64,000 nucleotides of DNA from contig CAIXRA010000068.1 in NCBI GenBank assembly GCA_903921725.1, positions 1 to 64,000 on the forward strand, in the 5' to 3' direction. The position numbers were made by a program, and so were the translations under genes. The notes beneath the pieces are model-generated. The model saw nothing but the letters and a program-made list of their open reading frames with translations. It was not told the DNA's origin and did no database searches. Within the stretch, counting starts at the first letter, position 1; every line of letters begins with the position of its first letter. Source of the DNA: an uncultured Lentisphaerota bacterium (GTDB lineage: Bacteria > Verrucomicrobiota > Lentisphaeria > Oligosphaerales > CAITYL01). Below are positions 19,657 to 27,539 of this stretch, in pieces.

Positions 19657-20580
19657 TCACAGGCGGATGAGGTCCTCGTGTTCTTCGTCGCGCGGGTTGA
19701 TGTGGATCATGACGTCGCCGAGATTGGAAAACCGCTCGAAAAGCTGGCGCTTGACCGCCGCCGCGATGTCGTGCGCCTGCTTCACGGTCATCTGCGGATC
19801 CATCTCCAGCTTGAGATCCACGATGAGGTACTGCCCGGAACGCCGGCCGCGGATTTCGTGGACGCGCGCCACGCCCGCCACCCCGGCCGCCACCGCGCTC
19901 ACCCGATCCAGCAGTTCCTGCGGCGCCGAGGAGTCCATCAGGTCGGCCAGCGCCGAGCGGCCCGTCTGCCAGCCGATATGAAAAATGAAGACGGCGGAGA
20001 GGATGGCCGCGAGCGGATCCATGATCTTGCAACCGAGGAAGGCGCCGGTGACGCCGGCAAGCGTGGCGACCGAGGTGACGGCGTCCTTGCGGTGATCCTT
20101 CGCCACGGCGAGCACGGAAGGGCTTTCCAGCCGGTTGCCGACGCGCACGGTGTAGCGGTAGAGCGTCTCCTTGATGAGGATGGTGAGGAAGGCGGCGAGG
20201 ACGGCGACCCAGGCGGGCGTCTCCAGCGGCCCTGTCCGGATGGCGTGCACCGCCTTCCAGACAATGCCGGAGCCGGTGAAAAGGATGACCAGCGCGACAA
20301 TGATGGCGGCCAGGCTCTCCGCCTTGCCGTGCCCGTACGGATGCTCGCGGTCGAACGGCTTGCGGCAGATGCGCAGCGCGATCATCGCGGAAAGAATCGC
20401 GACAAAGTCGCAGGCGCTTTCCAGGCCGTCGGCAAAGACGGCCTCGGACTTCCCGAACCAGCCGGCGGCCAGCTTCATGATCATCAGGAACGCATTCAGC
20501 CAGAAGCCGATGTGGATGACGCGATCGGCGCTGTCAAACCGCTCGTCCCGTTTTTCCTGGCTGGCGGATCGGAATTTCAC
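19657..20580 (-). CDS. Cation diffusion facilitator (CDF) metal transporter
   Basis: This is an inner-membrane divalent-metal/proton antiporter. The GTG at 20580 overlaps the upstream flavin reductase stop (GTGA), which fixes the start and implies coupling. The 307-residue protein has six hydrophobic segments in the first 200 residues. The transport-site motifs are ADGLESACDF in helix 2 and AKDHRKDAVTS in helix 5, and the histidine-bearing HPYGHGKAES loop lies between helices 2 and 3. A cytosolic ZT-dimer-like domain (about residues 205-290) follows. The metal (Zn, Fe or Mn) cannot be chosen from sequence alone. Confidence 0.92.
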   Translation of the reverse strand: MKFRSASQEKRDERFDSADRVIHIGFWLNAFLMIMKLAAGWFGKSEAVFADGLESACDFVAILSAMIALRICRKPFDREHPYGHGKAESLAAIIVALVILFTGSGIVWKAVHAIRTGPLETPAWVAVLAAFLTILIKETLYRYTVRVGNRLESPSVLAVAKDHRKDAVTSVATLAGVTGAFLGCKIMDPLAAILSAVFIFHIGWQTGRSALADLMDSSAPQELLDRVSAVAAGVAGVARVHEIRGRRSGQYLIVDLKLEMDPQMTVKQAHDIAAAVKRQLFERFSNLGDVMIHINPRDEEHEDLIRL

Positions 20581-21242
20581 GCACGCGTTTCCTTCCGCTT
20601 TGGAGGCCGCCCGCCGCGCGGGGTCTCCACCGGTTTCTTGCGCACCGAAAAACCGAAATGGTCGAGCTGGCGCCCGAGGACGTAGTAGTGGCCGTGGGCG
20701 TAGGCGAGAAGCCCGGCCTGTTCCAGGGCCAGCCGGTTCAGGGGCGTCATCAGCGACTGCGAGACCTGGATGCCGACGACCTCCGCCACGAACATCACAT
20801 GCGAGCCAAGCTCCAGTGTCTGGCGGACCTTGCACTCGATGTTGATCGGGCATTCCAGCACGATCGGCGTGCGTAGGTGCAGCGCTTTGCCGGGCGTGAG
20901 GCCGGCCTTCGCGAACTTGTCCTCGTCGCGGCCGGACACGACCCCGCACCAGTCGACCGCCCGCGCATGCCGCTCGGTGGGTACGTTGACCACAAACTCG
21001 CCGGAGCTGCGGATCAGCTCATAGGAATGCCGCTCCGGACGCACGGAGATGCTGAGCATCGGCGGCTCGCTGCAGACCGTCCCGGCCCAGGCGATGGTGA
21101 TCAGGTTCGGCCTCTCGCCCGGCTGCGTCCCGCCGCAACTCACCAGCACCACCGGCACCGGCGAAAGCAGGGTGGACGGCTTCATGGACAGCTTGGCGTT
21201 GGCGGCGGATGCCGGCGGAAAGCCGGAAGTGGAAGGTTCCAT
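20577..21242 (-). CDS. Flavin reductase-like (FMN-binding) protein
   Basis: The 221-residue protein resembles the flavin reductase-like split-barrel family that binds FMN and reduces flavins or acts as a flavoredoxin. Typical segments are PSTLLSPVPVVLVSCGG, the ISVRPERHSYELIRSSGEFVVN strand pair and the VMFVAEVVGIQV strand. The C-terminus is Arg/Lys-rich and may be disordered. It is translationally coupled to the CDF transporter gene. An AGGAGAG ribosome site precedes ATG 21242. Its partner oxidoreductase is unknown. Confidence 0.85.
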   Translation of the reverse strand: MEPSTSGFPPASAANAKLSMKPSTLLSPVPVVLVSCGGTQPGERPNLITIAWAGTVCSEPPMLSISVRPERHSYELIRSSGEFVVNVPTERHARAVDWCGVVSGRDEDKFAKAGLTPGKALHLRTPIVLECPINIECKVRQTLELGSHVMFVAEVVGIQVSQSLMTPLNRLALEQAGLLAYAHGHYYVLGRQLDHFGFSVRKKPVETPRGGRPPKRKETRA

Positions 21243-21415
21243 CGTTTTTCTCTCCTCGTTTCCGTCTCACGGAATGACAGGGGTAAGGTAACCCCGGTTC
21301 CGGCCGCGTACCAGCGCCGGCGGCGGCGCATTTCCCGCCGGGGCCCGCAGGGAACCGCAATCCGGTTCCGGCAACGACACCCGCCACCGCGTTGCGGGAT
21401 AACAATGGGCGGGCG

Positions 21416-22672
21416 TCACGCGGCGGCGAGATGCGCCAGCAGCGACAGAAGTTCCGCGTCGGAAAGCTCGCGCGGGTTCGCGCTCATGCTCGGACTGCGG
21501 CAGTTGGCGAGAATGCGCGGGAACTGCTCCGCGCACAGCCCGTACGCAGCAAAACCTTCCGGCACGCCAAGACCGCCGCACAGCGCCTCCACCCGCGCCG
21601 CCAGCGTTGCGGAGTCCGCAAGCCCGAGCGTCCGGGCGAGCCGCGCCAGATCGTCACCGCACGCCGGGGCGTTCAGCCGCAGGATGTGCGGCAGCAGCAC
21701 GGCGCAGGTGAGGCCGTGCGCCAGATCCAGTTCCAATCCGATGGGGTGCGCCAAGCCATGCACCGCGCCAAGCCCGCTCTGCGAGAACGCCATGGCGGAG
21801 AGCAGGCTCCCCTGCGCCACGCGCGTCCGGGCCAGAAGATAATTTCCGGATTGTTCTTCCGCCTCTTCGCCCCCATTCTTCCGTTCTTTCCGTTCTTCGT
21901 TTTTCCGTTCTTCGTTTTTCCGTTCTTCCGTTTTTCCGTTTTTCCGTTCCCCCTCTTTCGCCGCACCCCGCACCGCCTCCGGCAGCGCCTCCAGCAGCAG
22001 GCCGGCGGCCTCCGCGGCGAGCGCGCGGGTGGCGGGGTTCGCCTTCTTCGAGATGTACGACTCCAGCGCCTGCGTGAGCGCGTCGAGCCCGCTCCAGGCC
22101 GTCAGCGCCGGCGGCGCGCCGAGCGTCAGTTCGACATCCACCACCGCGGCGCGGGCGGTCATGTGCGGACTCCGCAGCGATTTTTTCTGGCCCGCCTCCG
22201 GATCGGTCAGCACCGAGTTCGAAGTGATCTCCGCCCCGCTCCCGGCGGTGGTCGGCATGGCGATGAACGGCAGCCCCGGCGCCGCCAGCGGCTTCTCGCC
22301 ACGGAAGAACGGAAGAACGGAAGAACCGAACGGCGCGACGGCCGCCGCCGCCTTGGCCGTGTCGAGCACGCTGCCGCCGCCGAGCCCGATCACAATCCCG
22401 GCGCCGGACGAACGGATTCCGCCAATCACCGCATCCACGACCGCCAGCGGCGGATCGTGCGGCACGTCGGTGAAGACGCCGGCGATGCGGCCGCCGCACA
22501 GCGCGTCGAGCTCGGCGCGGAGCGGCGGCGTCAGCACCGATTTCGAGGCGACAAGGAAGACTCCGCTGTTTGCGGACTCCGCAACCGCCGCCAGCAGCCG
22601 CGGCAGTTCCCGCCGCACGCCGACGCCGAACAGAATAGTCCCCGGATAGCGCAATTCAAAATTGTCCTGCAT
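21416..22672 (-). CDS. Iron-containing alcohol dehydrogenase with repeat-derived insert
   Basis: The 418-residue protein belongs to the group III (iron-type) alcohol dehydrogenases. The nucleotide-binding segment is GLGGGSVLDTAKA, the PTTAGSGAE loop is present, and metal-binding histidines lie in GLGAVHGLAHPIG and LAHGLTC. The oddity is a highly charged, Glu/Arg/Lys/Asn-only stretch (codons from about 21951 down to 21875) built from octamer DNA repeats inside the helical domain. A second octamer run lies at 22302-22325, also in frame. The frame stays open, so the gene may still be functional. The substrate is not predictable. Confidence 0.85.
   Translation of the reverse strand: MQDNFELRYPGTILFGVGVRRELPRLLAAVAESANSGVFLVASKSVLTPPLRAELDALCGGRIAGVFTDVPHDPPLAVVDAVIGGIRSSGAGIVIGLGGGSVLDTAKAAAAVAPFGSSVLPFFRGEKPLAAPGLPFIAMPTTAGSGAEITSNSVLTDPEAGQKKSLRSPHMTARAAVVDVELTLGAPPALTAWSGLDALTQALESYISKKANPATRALAAEAAGLLLEALPEAVRGAAKEGERKNGKTEERKNEERKNEERKERKNGGEEAEEQSGNYLLARTRVAQGSLLSAMAFSQSGLGAVHGLAHPIGLELDLAHGLTCAVLLPHILRLNAPACGDDLARLARTLGLADSATLAARVEALCGGLGVPEGFAAYGLCAEQFPRILANCRSPSMSANPRELSDAELLSLLAHLAAA
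21875..21951. repeat. Degenerate TTCTTCCG/TTTTTCCG repeat run within the alcohol dehydrogenase gene
   Basis: The plus strand shows about nine units of TTCTTCCG, TTCTTCG and TTTTTCCG. Read on the coding (minus) strand it gives a run of Glu, Arg, Lys, Asn and Thr. Clean three-unit arrays of the same octamer occur at 22302-22325 and 44874-44897. Confidence 0.85.
22302..22325. repeat. Three exact CGGAAGAA octamers
   Basis: Units start at 22302, 22310 and 22318. They are the reverse complement of the octamer at 44874-44897. They lie in the coding region of the alcohol dehydrogenase and keep its frame. Confidence 0.85.
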
Positions 22673-22691
22673 GGCAAAGCCCTTGATGTTT

Positions 22692-22916
22692 ATCCGCAGA
22701 TTACACAGATTACGCAGAAGAAACTCTTGAAACCCGCCGGCGCCGCCGGGATAAGAAAGCGGCGTCCAGCCGCAGGCACTCCTCCAAAGAGGCTGCGCCT
22801 CCACAACACCGCGGCTCCGCCGCTTTGGAGTGCCGGTGGCCCGACACCACTTTGGAATCGCGCGGAGCGTTTCTGCCCTTAAAATTCAATCTGCGCAATC
22901 TGTGTAATCTGCGGAT
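22692..22916. repeat. 225-bp element bounded by 27-bp inverted repeats (MITE-like)
   Basis: The left end (22692-22718) begins ATCCGCAGATTACACAGAT. The right end (22890-22916) is its reverse complement with one mismatch in 27. Inside is a nested inverted pair: GGCACTCC...CCAAAG against CTTTGGAGTGCC. It fills almost all of the gap between the alcohol dehydrogenase start and the rnc stop and contains no gene I can support. Confidence 0.8.
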
Positions 22917-22920
22917 CGCA

Positions 22921-23619
22921 TCATTCCTTCAGCTTCTCGAGCGCGAGTTTGGCGGCGGCTTTTTCGGCGAGGCGGCGGGAACCGGCGCGCGCGGTGGCGA
23001 GCGGTTCGCCCTTGACCGTCACGCGCACCTCGAACTCCGGCTGATGGTCGGGGCCGGTGACGTCCAGCACCTGGTAGACCGGCGCGGTGCCGGACCGTTC
23101 CTGTGTCAATTCCTGAAGGCGCCCTTTCGGGTTCTCCTCCTCCAGAAGCGCCTCCGGGTCGGGCAGCAGCGCCAGCATGCGCAGGAGAAAGCATTCCGCC
23201 GCCGGCAGGCCGCCGTCGAGGTACACGGCGCCGAGCACGGCCTCGACCGCATCGGCCAGCGTGGAGGCGCGTTCGGAGCCGCCGCCCGCCGACTCGCCCT
23301 TGCCGAACCGGAGCCAGGCGCCTAATCCGAGGATGTGCGCCATCCGCGCCAGCGCCTCCTCGTTGGTAAGGATGGAGCGCAGCTGCGTCAGGCGCCCCTC
23401 GGCGAGGTCGGGATGGCGCCGGTAGAGCCAGGTGGTCACGGTCAGCTGGAGCACGGCGTCGCCGAGGAATTCCAGCCGCTGGTTGTCCGCGCCGGCGTTG
23501 GCGCGTTCGGCGACGTAGGAGGGGTGCGTCAGCGCCTCCAGCAGATGCGCCGGCTGCTTGAACGCGTGGCCGAGCGCCTGCTCCAGCGGCTGCAAATCCA
23601 GTACCGTCAAAATGCCCAT
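22921..23619 (-). CDS. rnc: Ribonuclease III
   Basis: This double-strand RNA endonuclease matures rRNA and controls mRNAs. The start at ATG 23619 gives a 232-residue protein of normal length. The RNase III signature is NQRLEFLGDAVLQL near residue 45. The second acidic cluster DAVEAVLGAVYLDGG supplies the remaining metal ligands. A dsRNA-binding domain (about residues 160-230) ends AEKAAAKLALEKL. A TATACT -10-like sequence lies about 50 bp upstream. It is next to, but probably separate from, the radical SAM operon. Confidence 0.95.
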   Translation of the reverse strand: MGILTVLDLQPLEQALGHAFKQPAHLLEALTHPSYVAERANAGADNQRLEFLGDAVLQLTVTTWLYRRHPDLAEGRLTQLRSILTNEEALARMAHILGLGAWLRFGKGESAGGGSERASTLADAVEAVLGAVYLDGGLPAAECFLLRMLALLPDPEALLEEENPKGRLQELTQERSGTAPVYQVLDVTGPDHQPEFEVRVTVKGEPLATARAGSRRLAEKAAAKLALEKLKE

Positions 23620-23695
23620 CCGGGGTCCGTCCCTCGTTCGCGTGCATGCGGAAAAATCTATGGGGGGAAGTATAGCCCGCTTCCGGCGGGTTTCA

Positions 23696-24898
23696 TCATC
23701 CGCCGGCCTCGCCGTAGAATTTGGCGAGGAACGCGGGGTTCTTTTCCGCGAAGAGCACGGCCGCGGCGCGGTCGGCGGCCTCGATGGCCATGCGCTCATG
23801 GAAGCAGACGATGCCGGCGACCTGGTTGATTGCGCCGGTCGTCGCGTAGTTGATGCAGGAGCACCAGTTCATGCAGCGGTCGCGCACCGCGCACTCCGCG
23901 CACTCGCCCACCGCATTGCCGCGGCAGGCGACAATCCGGGCGCGCTTTTCCTTGTCGAAGCCGTCGAAAACGTTGCCAATGCACAGTTTCGCGTTGTCAT
24001 CGTCGCCCACGATCCGCTCGCACGGGTAAAGGTTGCCTCCGGGCGCGACGGCGATCTCGTTCTCGCCGAACCCGCACTTGTCGCACGCCGCATAGCCTTC
24101 CTTGAGCCGCACGCGGATCTTGCCGTCGAACATGTTGATCCGTACCGGTACGCCGTTCCGGTAGGCGTCCGCATACAGGTCGCCGATCCGTTCGTACGCC
24201 GCACGCCACCGCTCCAGCGCGGGTTCCGGCCACGGGATGTAGAAATTCGGGTTGAGCGAGATGCTGCGGATGTCGCGCGCCATCAGCCAGGCCACCGAAT
24301 CGGCCGTGTGCATGATGTTCCGCGGGTCCAGCACCAGGATCACCTCGCCGCCGGCGTCCGGTCCCCGGAAAAACTCCAGCGCCGGCGCGCAAACCGCATG
24401 CGAGCCGCGGCCGTCCGCAAAGCGGCGCAGCGTGTCGTGCATCGCCGCATTGCCGTCGAGCGAGAGGCCGAGGTAAAAGCCGTGCTCCCGGAGCCACGCC
24501 GCCTTCGCCGCATCCAGCAGCGTCAGGTTGGTTGTGACGGTTTTCCTGAGCTTGACCCCCAGCCGTGCGCACTCCGCGATCGCGTACTCCGCGGAGCGTT
24601 GCAGCAGCGCCCATTCCAGCAGCGGCTCGCCGCCGAAATAGCCGAGCTGCGCCTCCGGCGCGCGGCCGGTGAGCGCGGCGCGGTTCAACGTGTGTTCCAG
24701 GCAGAAATCCACCGCCCGCTTCGCCGTCTCCCACGACATGCGCCCGGCACGCTTCCGCCCCGCATAGCAGTACGCGCAGCGCAGGTTGCAGTCATGCGTG
24801 AGGCAGAGCGTGAAGTCCATCAGGAAGTACGCCTTAAAATACAAACCGCCATCCGACGGAACAACCGAATCCGGCCGGTCTCCCACAAGGTCATCCAC
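23696..24898 (-). CDS. Radical SAM/SPASM enzyme, putative peptide or protein maturase
   Basis: The 400-residue protein has the radical SAM cluster motif CNLRCAYC (cysteines 37, 41 and 44), a GGEP motif (FGGEPLLEW), and a C-terminal SPASM-type cysteine set. That set starts CDKCGFG and YPCERI, followed by CxxC and RCMNWCSC clusters, so auxiliary Fe-S clusters are expected. SPASM enzymes of this size modify peptides or proteins (RiPP maturases, sulfatase maturases). The GTG start overlaps the stop of the Tat-signal gene upstream by 8 bp, so that product is the obvious candidate substrate. An ATG at 24820 is an alternative start. The chemistry is unknown. Confidence 0.85.
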   Translation of the reverse strand: MDDLVGDRPDSVVPSDGGLYFKAYFLMDFTLCLTHDCNLRCAYCYAGRKRAGRMSWETAKRAVDFCLEHTLNRAALTGRAPEAQLGYFGGEPLLEWALLQRSAEYAIAECARLGVKLRKTVTTNLTLLDAAKAAWLREHGFYLGLSLDGNAAMHDTLRRFADGRGSHAVCAPALEFFRGPDAGGEVILVLDPRNIMHTADSVAWLMARDIRSISLNPNFYIPWPEPALERWRAAYERIGDLYADAYRNGVPVRINMFDGKIRVRLKEGYAACDKCGFGENEIAVAPGGNLYPCERIVGDDDNAKLCIGNVFDGFDKEKRARIVACRGNAVGECAECAVRDRCMNWCSCINYATTGAINQVAGIVCFHERMAIEAADRAAAVLFAEKNPAFLAKFYGEAGG

Positions 24899-25421
24899 TC
24901 AAGCCCGGCGGAGGCGGAGTCGGGACGGCCGGCGGGATGCCCGGCAGCTCATTCGGCCGCGGGAAGTCGATTCCGGGCCGCTGGGGCGGCGCTTCCGGCA
25001 TTGGCTCGACGGCAATCTTCGCCCTGATCTGCGGCGGAGCCGGAATCGGGGCCGGGACCGGGACGGCCGTCGGCTCGCCGGACGGCACCCTCTTCGGTTC
25101 CACCATGACATCGCCGGCAAGACGCGCGGGCGATTCGGGGGTCGGGGCCGGCTTGGGTTCCTCGGCGACAATCCCACCGGTACGCGACGGCAGCTCCGGC
25201 TTGGGTTCCACGGCGACCTCGCCCCGCAGACGCGCCTGCTCCACTGCCGTACCGCCGCCCGTCGGCACCGGGACAACAGGCTGCTTCTTCGAATCACACC
25301 CCGCGGCCAGCACGGTTCCCAACCCGATGACAGCAATGCCGAGAAATTTTGCGGACTCCGCAAACTGACGGCGGCTCGGGTAGCCGGGTTCGGCTCTTTT
25401 CTCTGCCTTTTTGACGTCCAT
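24891..25421 (-). CDS. Tat-signal lipoprotein with four VEPKPE-type repeats (candidate rSAM substrate)
   Basis: No named family is recognised. ATG 25421 is chosen over the ATG 9 bp earlier because GGAGAGG lies 10 bp before it and because the paralogue also begins MDVKK. The 176-residue protein starts with a twin-arginine signal (PSRRQF, residues 15-20), a hydrophobic stretch and a lipobox ending in Cys42 (LAAGC). The rest is Pro/Glu/Lys-rich with four copies of a motif like (L/T)xG(E/D)(V/I)xVEPKPExP at about residues 64-78, 80-94, 100-114 and 131-145. Its stop overlaps the radical SAM gene start. Confidence 0.75.
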   Translation of the reverse strand: MDVKKAEKRAEPGYPSRRQFAESAKFLGIAVIGLGTVLAAGCDSKKQPVVPVPTGGGTAVEQARLRGEVAVEPKPELPSRTGGIVAEEPKPAPTPESPARLAGDVMVEPKRVPSGEPTAVPVPAPIPAPPQIRAKIAVEPMPEAPPQRPGIDFPRPNELPGIPPAVPTPPPPGLSG

Positions 25422-25468
25422 GGATGTCATCCCTCTCCGTGATAATTCATGCAGAAACGTAAATACCG

Positions 25469-25801
25469 TTACTTTTTCAATTCCGCCGGCGGGGGAGGCG
25501 GTTCCGGTTTCGGCTCGACACGAATCTTGCCAGCCAGCACGGGGGACTGTTCCGGTGCCGGATCCACCTTGGGCGGTGGCGCGGGTTTCACCGTGTCGCC
25601 GGGCTTGGCCGGCTCCTCTTTCGGGGGCGGCGGCATCGGGGGGACGCCGGCCATGCGCGGCGGGGCATCAGCGGCGGCGCAACGGCCGGCAAACGCGCCC
25701 AGCCCGATGGCCGCAATGCCGAACAGCTTTGCGGAGTCCGCAAACTGACGACGGCTCGGATAGCCGGGTTCGGGTAGATTTACTGGTTTTTTGACGTCCA
25801 T
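25469..25801 (-). CDS. Tat-signal proline-rich protein with one VEPKPE-type motif
   Basis: This is a 110-residue paralogue of the next gene downstream. Both begin MDVKK and share EPGYPSRRQFA(E/D)SAK, a twin-arginine export signal, followed by a hydrophobic segment. Here the Cys at residue 41 follows Arg, so it does not fit a lipobox, and ordinary signal cleavage after AAA is more likely. One motif copy, LAGKIRVEPKPEPP, lies at about residues 89-102. AGGAGGT sits 8 bp before the ATG. It lies 61 bp downstream of the anti-sigma gene and 47 bp upstream of the lipoprotein gene on the same strand. Confidence 0.72.
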   Translation of the reverse strand: MDVKKPVNLPEPGYPSRRQFADSAKLFGIAAIGLGAFAGRCAAADAPPRMAGVPPMPPPPKEEPAKPGDTVKPAPPPKVDPAPEQSPVLAGKIRVEPKPEPPPPPAELKK

Positions 25802-25862
25802 GGGTTGAACCTCCTGTGTGTAACGTAGCGTGGGAACGCATTTTGCGCAGATCGGATGCCTT

Positions 25863-26885
25863 TTATGGTGCCGGGATGGCGGGAAGAATGATCGTCTGTC
25901 CGGGCTTCAGCGTTTCCGGAGTCAGCCCGGGATTGAGCTTGATGATTTCCGGCCAGCGCGATGCGTCGCCAAGCATCTTCTTCGCGATGCCGGAGAGCGT
26001 GTCGCCCGGCTGGACCGTATAGGTTGCCGGAACCGCCGCAGGAAGGGCGTTGTCCGCCATGGGCGCACAATCCGCCGCGATCGCCTGCATCTGCTCCGCC
26101 ACGGCGATACCATCCGCCTTCGACGCAACGGGAGCCGGAGGCGCGGCCGAACGCAGGGCGCGCGCCGACATCATTTTCCCCGACGCCAGCTCATGGGTGG
26201 TCGCCGCGCTCTTTGCTTTTGGAATCATCGCGGACCGCGCGGAGGTTCCCTTCGCCATCACCATCGGCACGGCGGCCGGTGTGGCCGGTGCTACCGGAGC
26301 CGGAACGGCGCGGTTCTCCGCTTTGACGGGGGCGGCGGCGGAAGCCGGAACCGGGGCGGCGTTGTAGGCGGCCGCGGAAACGCGTTCGCTTCCGCCAACC
26401 CCGCCGGCGGCAGGTTCGCCTGCGGTGTCCCTGGCCACATTCAAGCTTTCTGCGCGACTTTCGCACGCGCCTTCCAGAACCGGTGCCGATGTGGACCGTG
26501 CCGCAACTGGCCGGACCGGCGCCGCCTTCGCCACCCGCCGGCTTCCGCCGTCGCTCCACTGCGTGATGAGGAGGCCGCAGACGGCAAGTGAGGCGGCGAC
26601 GGCCGCGGCGGACCAGAACACGATGCTCCAGCCACGGGCGGACGGCGGCGGGCGTCCGGCGAGCAGCGTCTCGCGCTGGCCGTCCCGGAGCCGGGGGCAT
26701 GCCTCGGATTTCATCGTCCGGCCGAGCTCGGCGGCGAGGGCGCGAACCGCCCCGACCTCGGCGCGCAGCTCCGCGCCGGCGGCAAGCTGCACCTCAAACG
26801 CGGACCTGTCGGCGGCGGAAAGCTCGTTTAGCGCATAGGCGGTGACGCGCGGATCGTCCATGGTTTTGTCCGTTCGGTTGTTCAT
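25863..26885 (-). CDS. Membrane anti-sigma-like protein with C-terminal LysM domain
   Basis: ATG 26885 is preceded by AGAGGAG. The 340-residue protein starts with a short cytosolic part containing DDPRVTAYALNELSAADR, typical of anti-sigma N-termini that count residues of the sigma partner. One transmembrane helix lies at about residues 85-105, followed by a long Ala/Pro linker and a LysM domain at the C-terminus (YTVQPGDTLSGIAKKMLG, about residues 288-335). It lies directly downstream of the ECF sigma gene. The LysM would place a peptidoglycan-binding sensor in the periplasm. Sigma inhibition is inferred from position and layout. Confidence 0.75.
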   Translation of the reverse strand: MNNRTDKTMDDPRVTAYALNELSAADRSAFEVQLAAGAELRAEVGAVRALAAELGRTMKSEACPRLRDGQRETLLAGRPPPSARGWSIVFWSAAAVAASLAVCGLLITQWSDGGSRRVAKAAPVRPVAARSTSAPVLEGACESRAESLNVARDTAGEPAAGGVGGSERVSAAAYNAAPVPASAAAPVKAENRAVPAPVAPATPAAVPMVMAKGTSARSAMIPKAKSAATTHELASGKMMSARALRSAAPPAPVASKADGIAVAEQMQAIAADCAPMADNALPAAVPATYTVQPGDTLSGIAKKMLGDASRWPEIIKLNPGLTPETLKPGQTIILPAIPAP

Positions 26886-26899
26886 GGCGGACGCTCCTC

Positions 26900-27415
26900 T
26901 CAATTTCCGTGGGCCAGGGCGGCCTGGCGGCGAAGGTTTTTCAGGACGGTATGCAGGATAAAGCCGACGTTGGAGACGCTGAGGCCGGTGACCTCGCTCA
27001 TCTCCTGGTAGCTCAGATCGTTCTGGAACTTGAGCCGGATCAGCTCCCGCTCGCGCGCCGACAGCCGGCCGACCAGTTCGGCCAAGGTCCGCGCCGCCTC
27101 GCCGGCCTCCACCGACGCCGCGGGCGACGGCGCCTGTTCGTCGAGCCGGATCTCGCCGGGGTCCGTGGGCTGCATACGACGCTCCTTTCGCATGATTTCA
27201 AAAACGCGGTTGCGGCAAACCTTGTACAGCCATGGCCCGAGGCGGTCCGGCAGTCCTTTTTTCTCCGCCTGCCAGAGGCGGATGAAGGTGTCCTGCACCG
27301 CGTCGCGGGCCAGTTCCGCGTCCCGGCACAGGCTTTGCGCGTAACGGAGCAACGGGCCTTCATGCTCCGCCAGCGCCCGGGCGACGTATTCCCTCATCGT
27401 CGTTTGTTCGCTCAT
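26900..27415 (-). CDS. ECF-type RNA polymerase sigma factor
   Basis: The start at ATG 27415 gives a 171-residue ECF sigma factor. Region 2 includes AQSLCRDAELARDAVQDTFIRLWQ, and region 4 is a helix-turn-helix with RERELIRLKFQNDLSYQEMSEVTGLSVSNV. It heads a minus-strand cluster with a LysM anti-sigma candidate, two Tat-signal proteins and a radical SAM enzyme, so it probably drives that cluster in response to an envelope signal. The divergent 27416-27612 gap leads to the SGNH pair, which may share control. Its promoter motif cannot be stated with confidence. Confidence 0.9.
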   Translation of the reverse strand: MSEQTTMREYVARALAEHEGPLLRYAQSLCRDAELARDAVQDTFIRLWQAEKKGLPDRLGPWLYKVCRNRVFEIMRKERRMQPTDPGEIRLDEQAPSPAASVEAGEAARTLAELVGRLSARERELIRLKFQNDLSYQEMSEVTGLSVSNVGFILHTVLKNLRRQAALAHGN

Positions 27416-27530
27416 GATGTGAAGTTTTCCGGAGATCGTCGGGGCTTGCGGACGGGCGCCCTCTTCCAAGGAGAAGACGCACGGGCGGACAGTTTCTTAG
27501 GGCCTCCGTTAAATTTCCCGGTCCAAGATG

Positions 27531-27539
27531 TATAGTCAA
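27531..27539. promoter_or_regulatory. Overlapping divergent promoter-like elements
   Basis: On the plus strand TATAGT (27531-27536) could be the -10 box for the SGNH pair. On the minus strand TTGACT (27539-27534) could be a -35 box for the sigma operon, with AAATTT about 17 bp beyond as a weak -10. Both readings are weak and come from eye inspection only. Confidence 0.3.

Noticed and set aside
24891..25801. Tat proteins as precursors for cyclophane, sactionine or thioether RiPPs
   Set aside because: The repeats contain no Cys, Trp, Tyr, Phe or His, so the best-known radical SAM chemistries have no acceptor residues. Another modification is not excluded.
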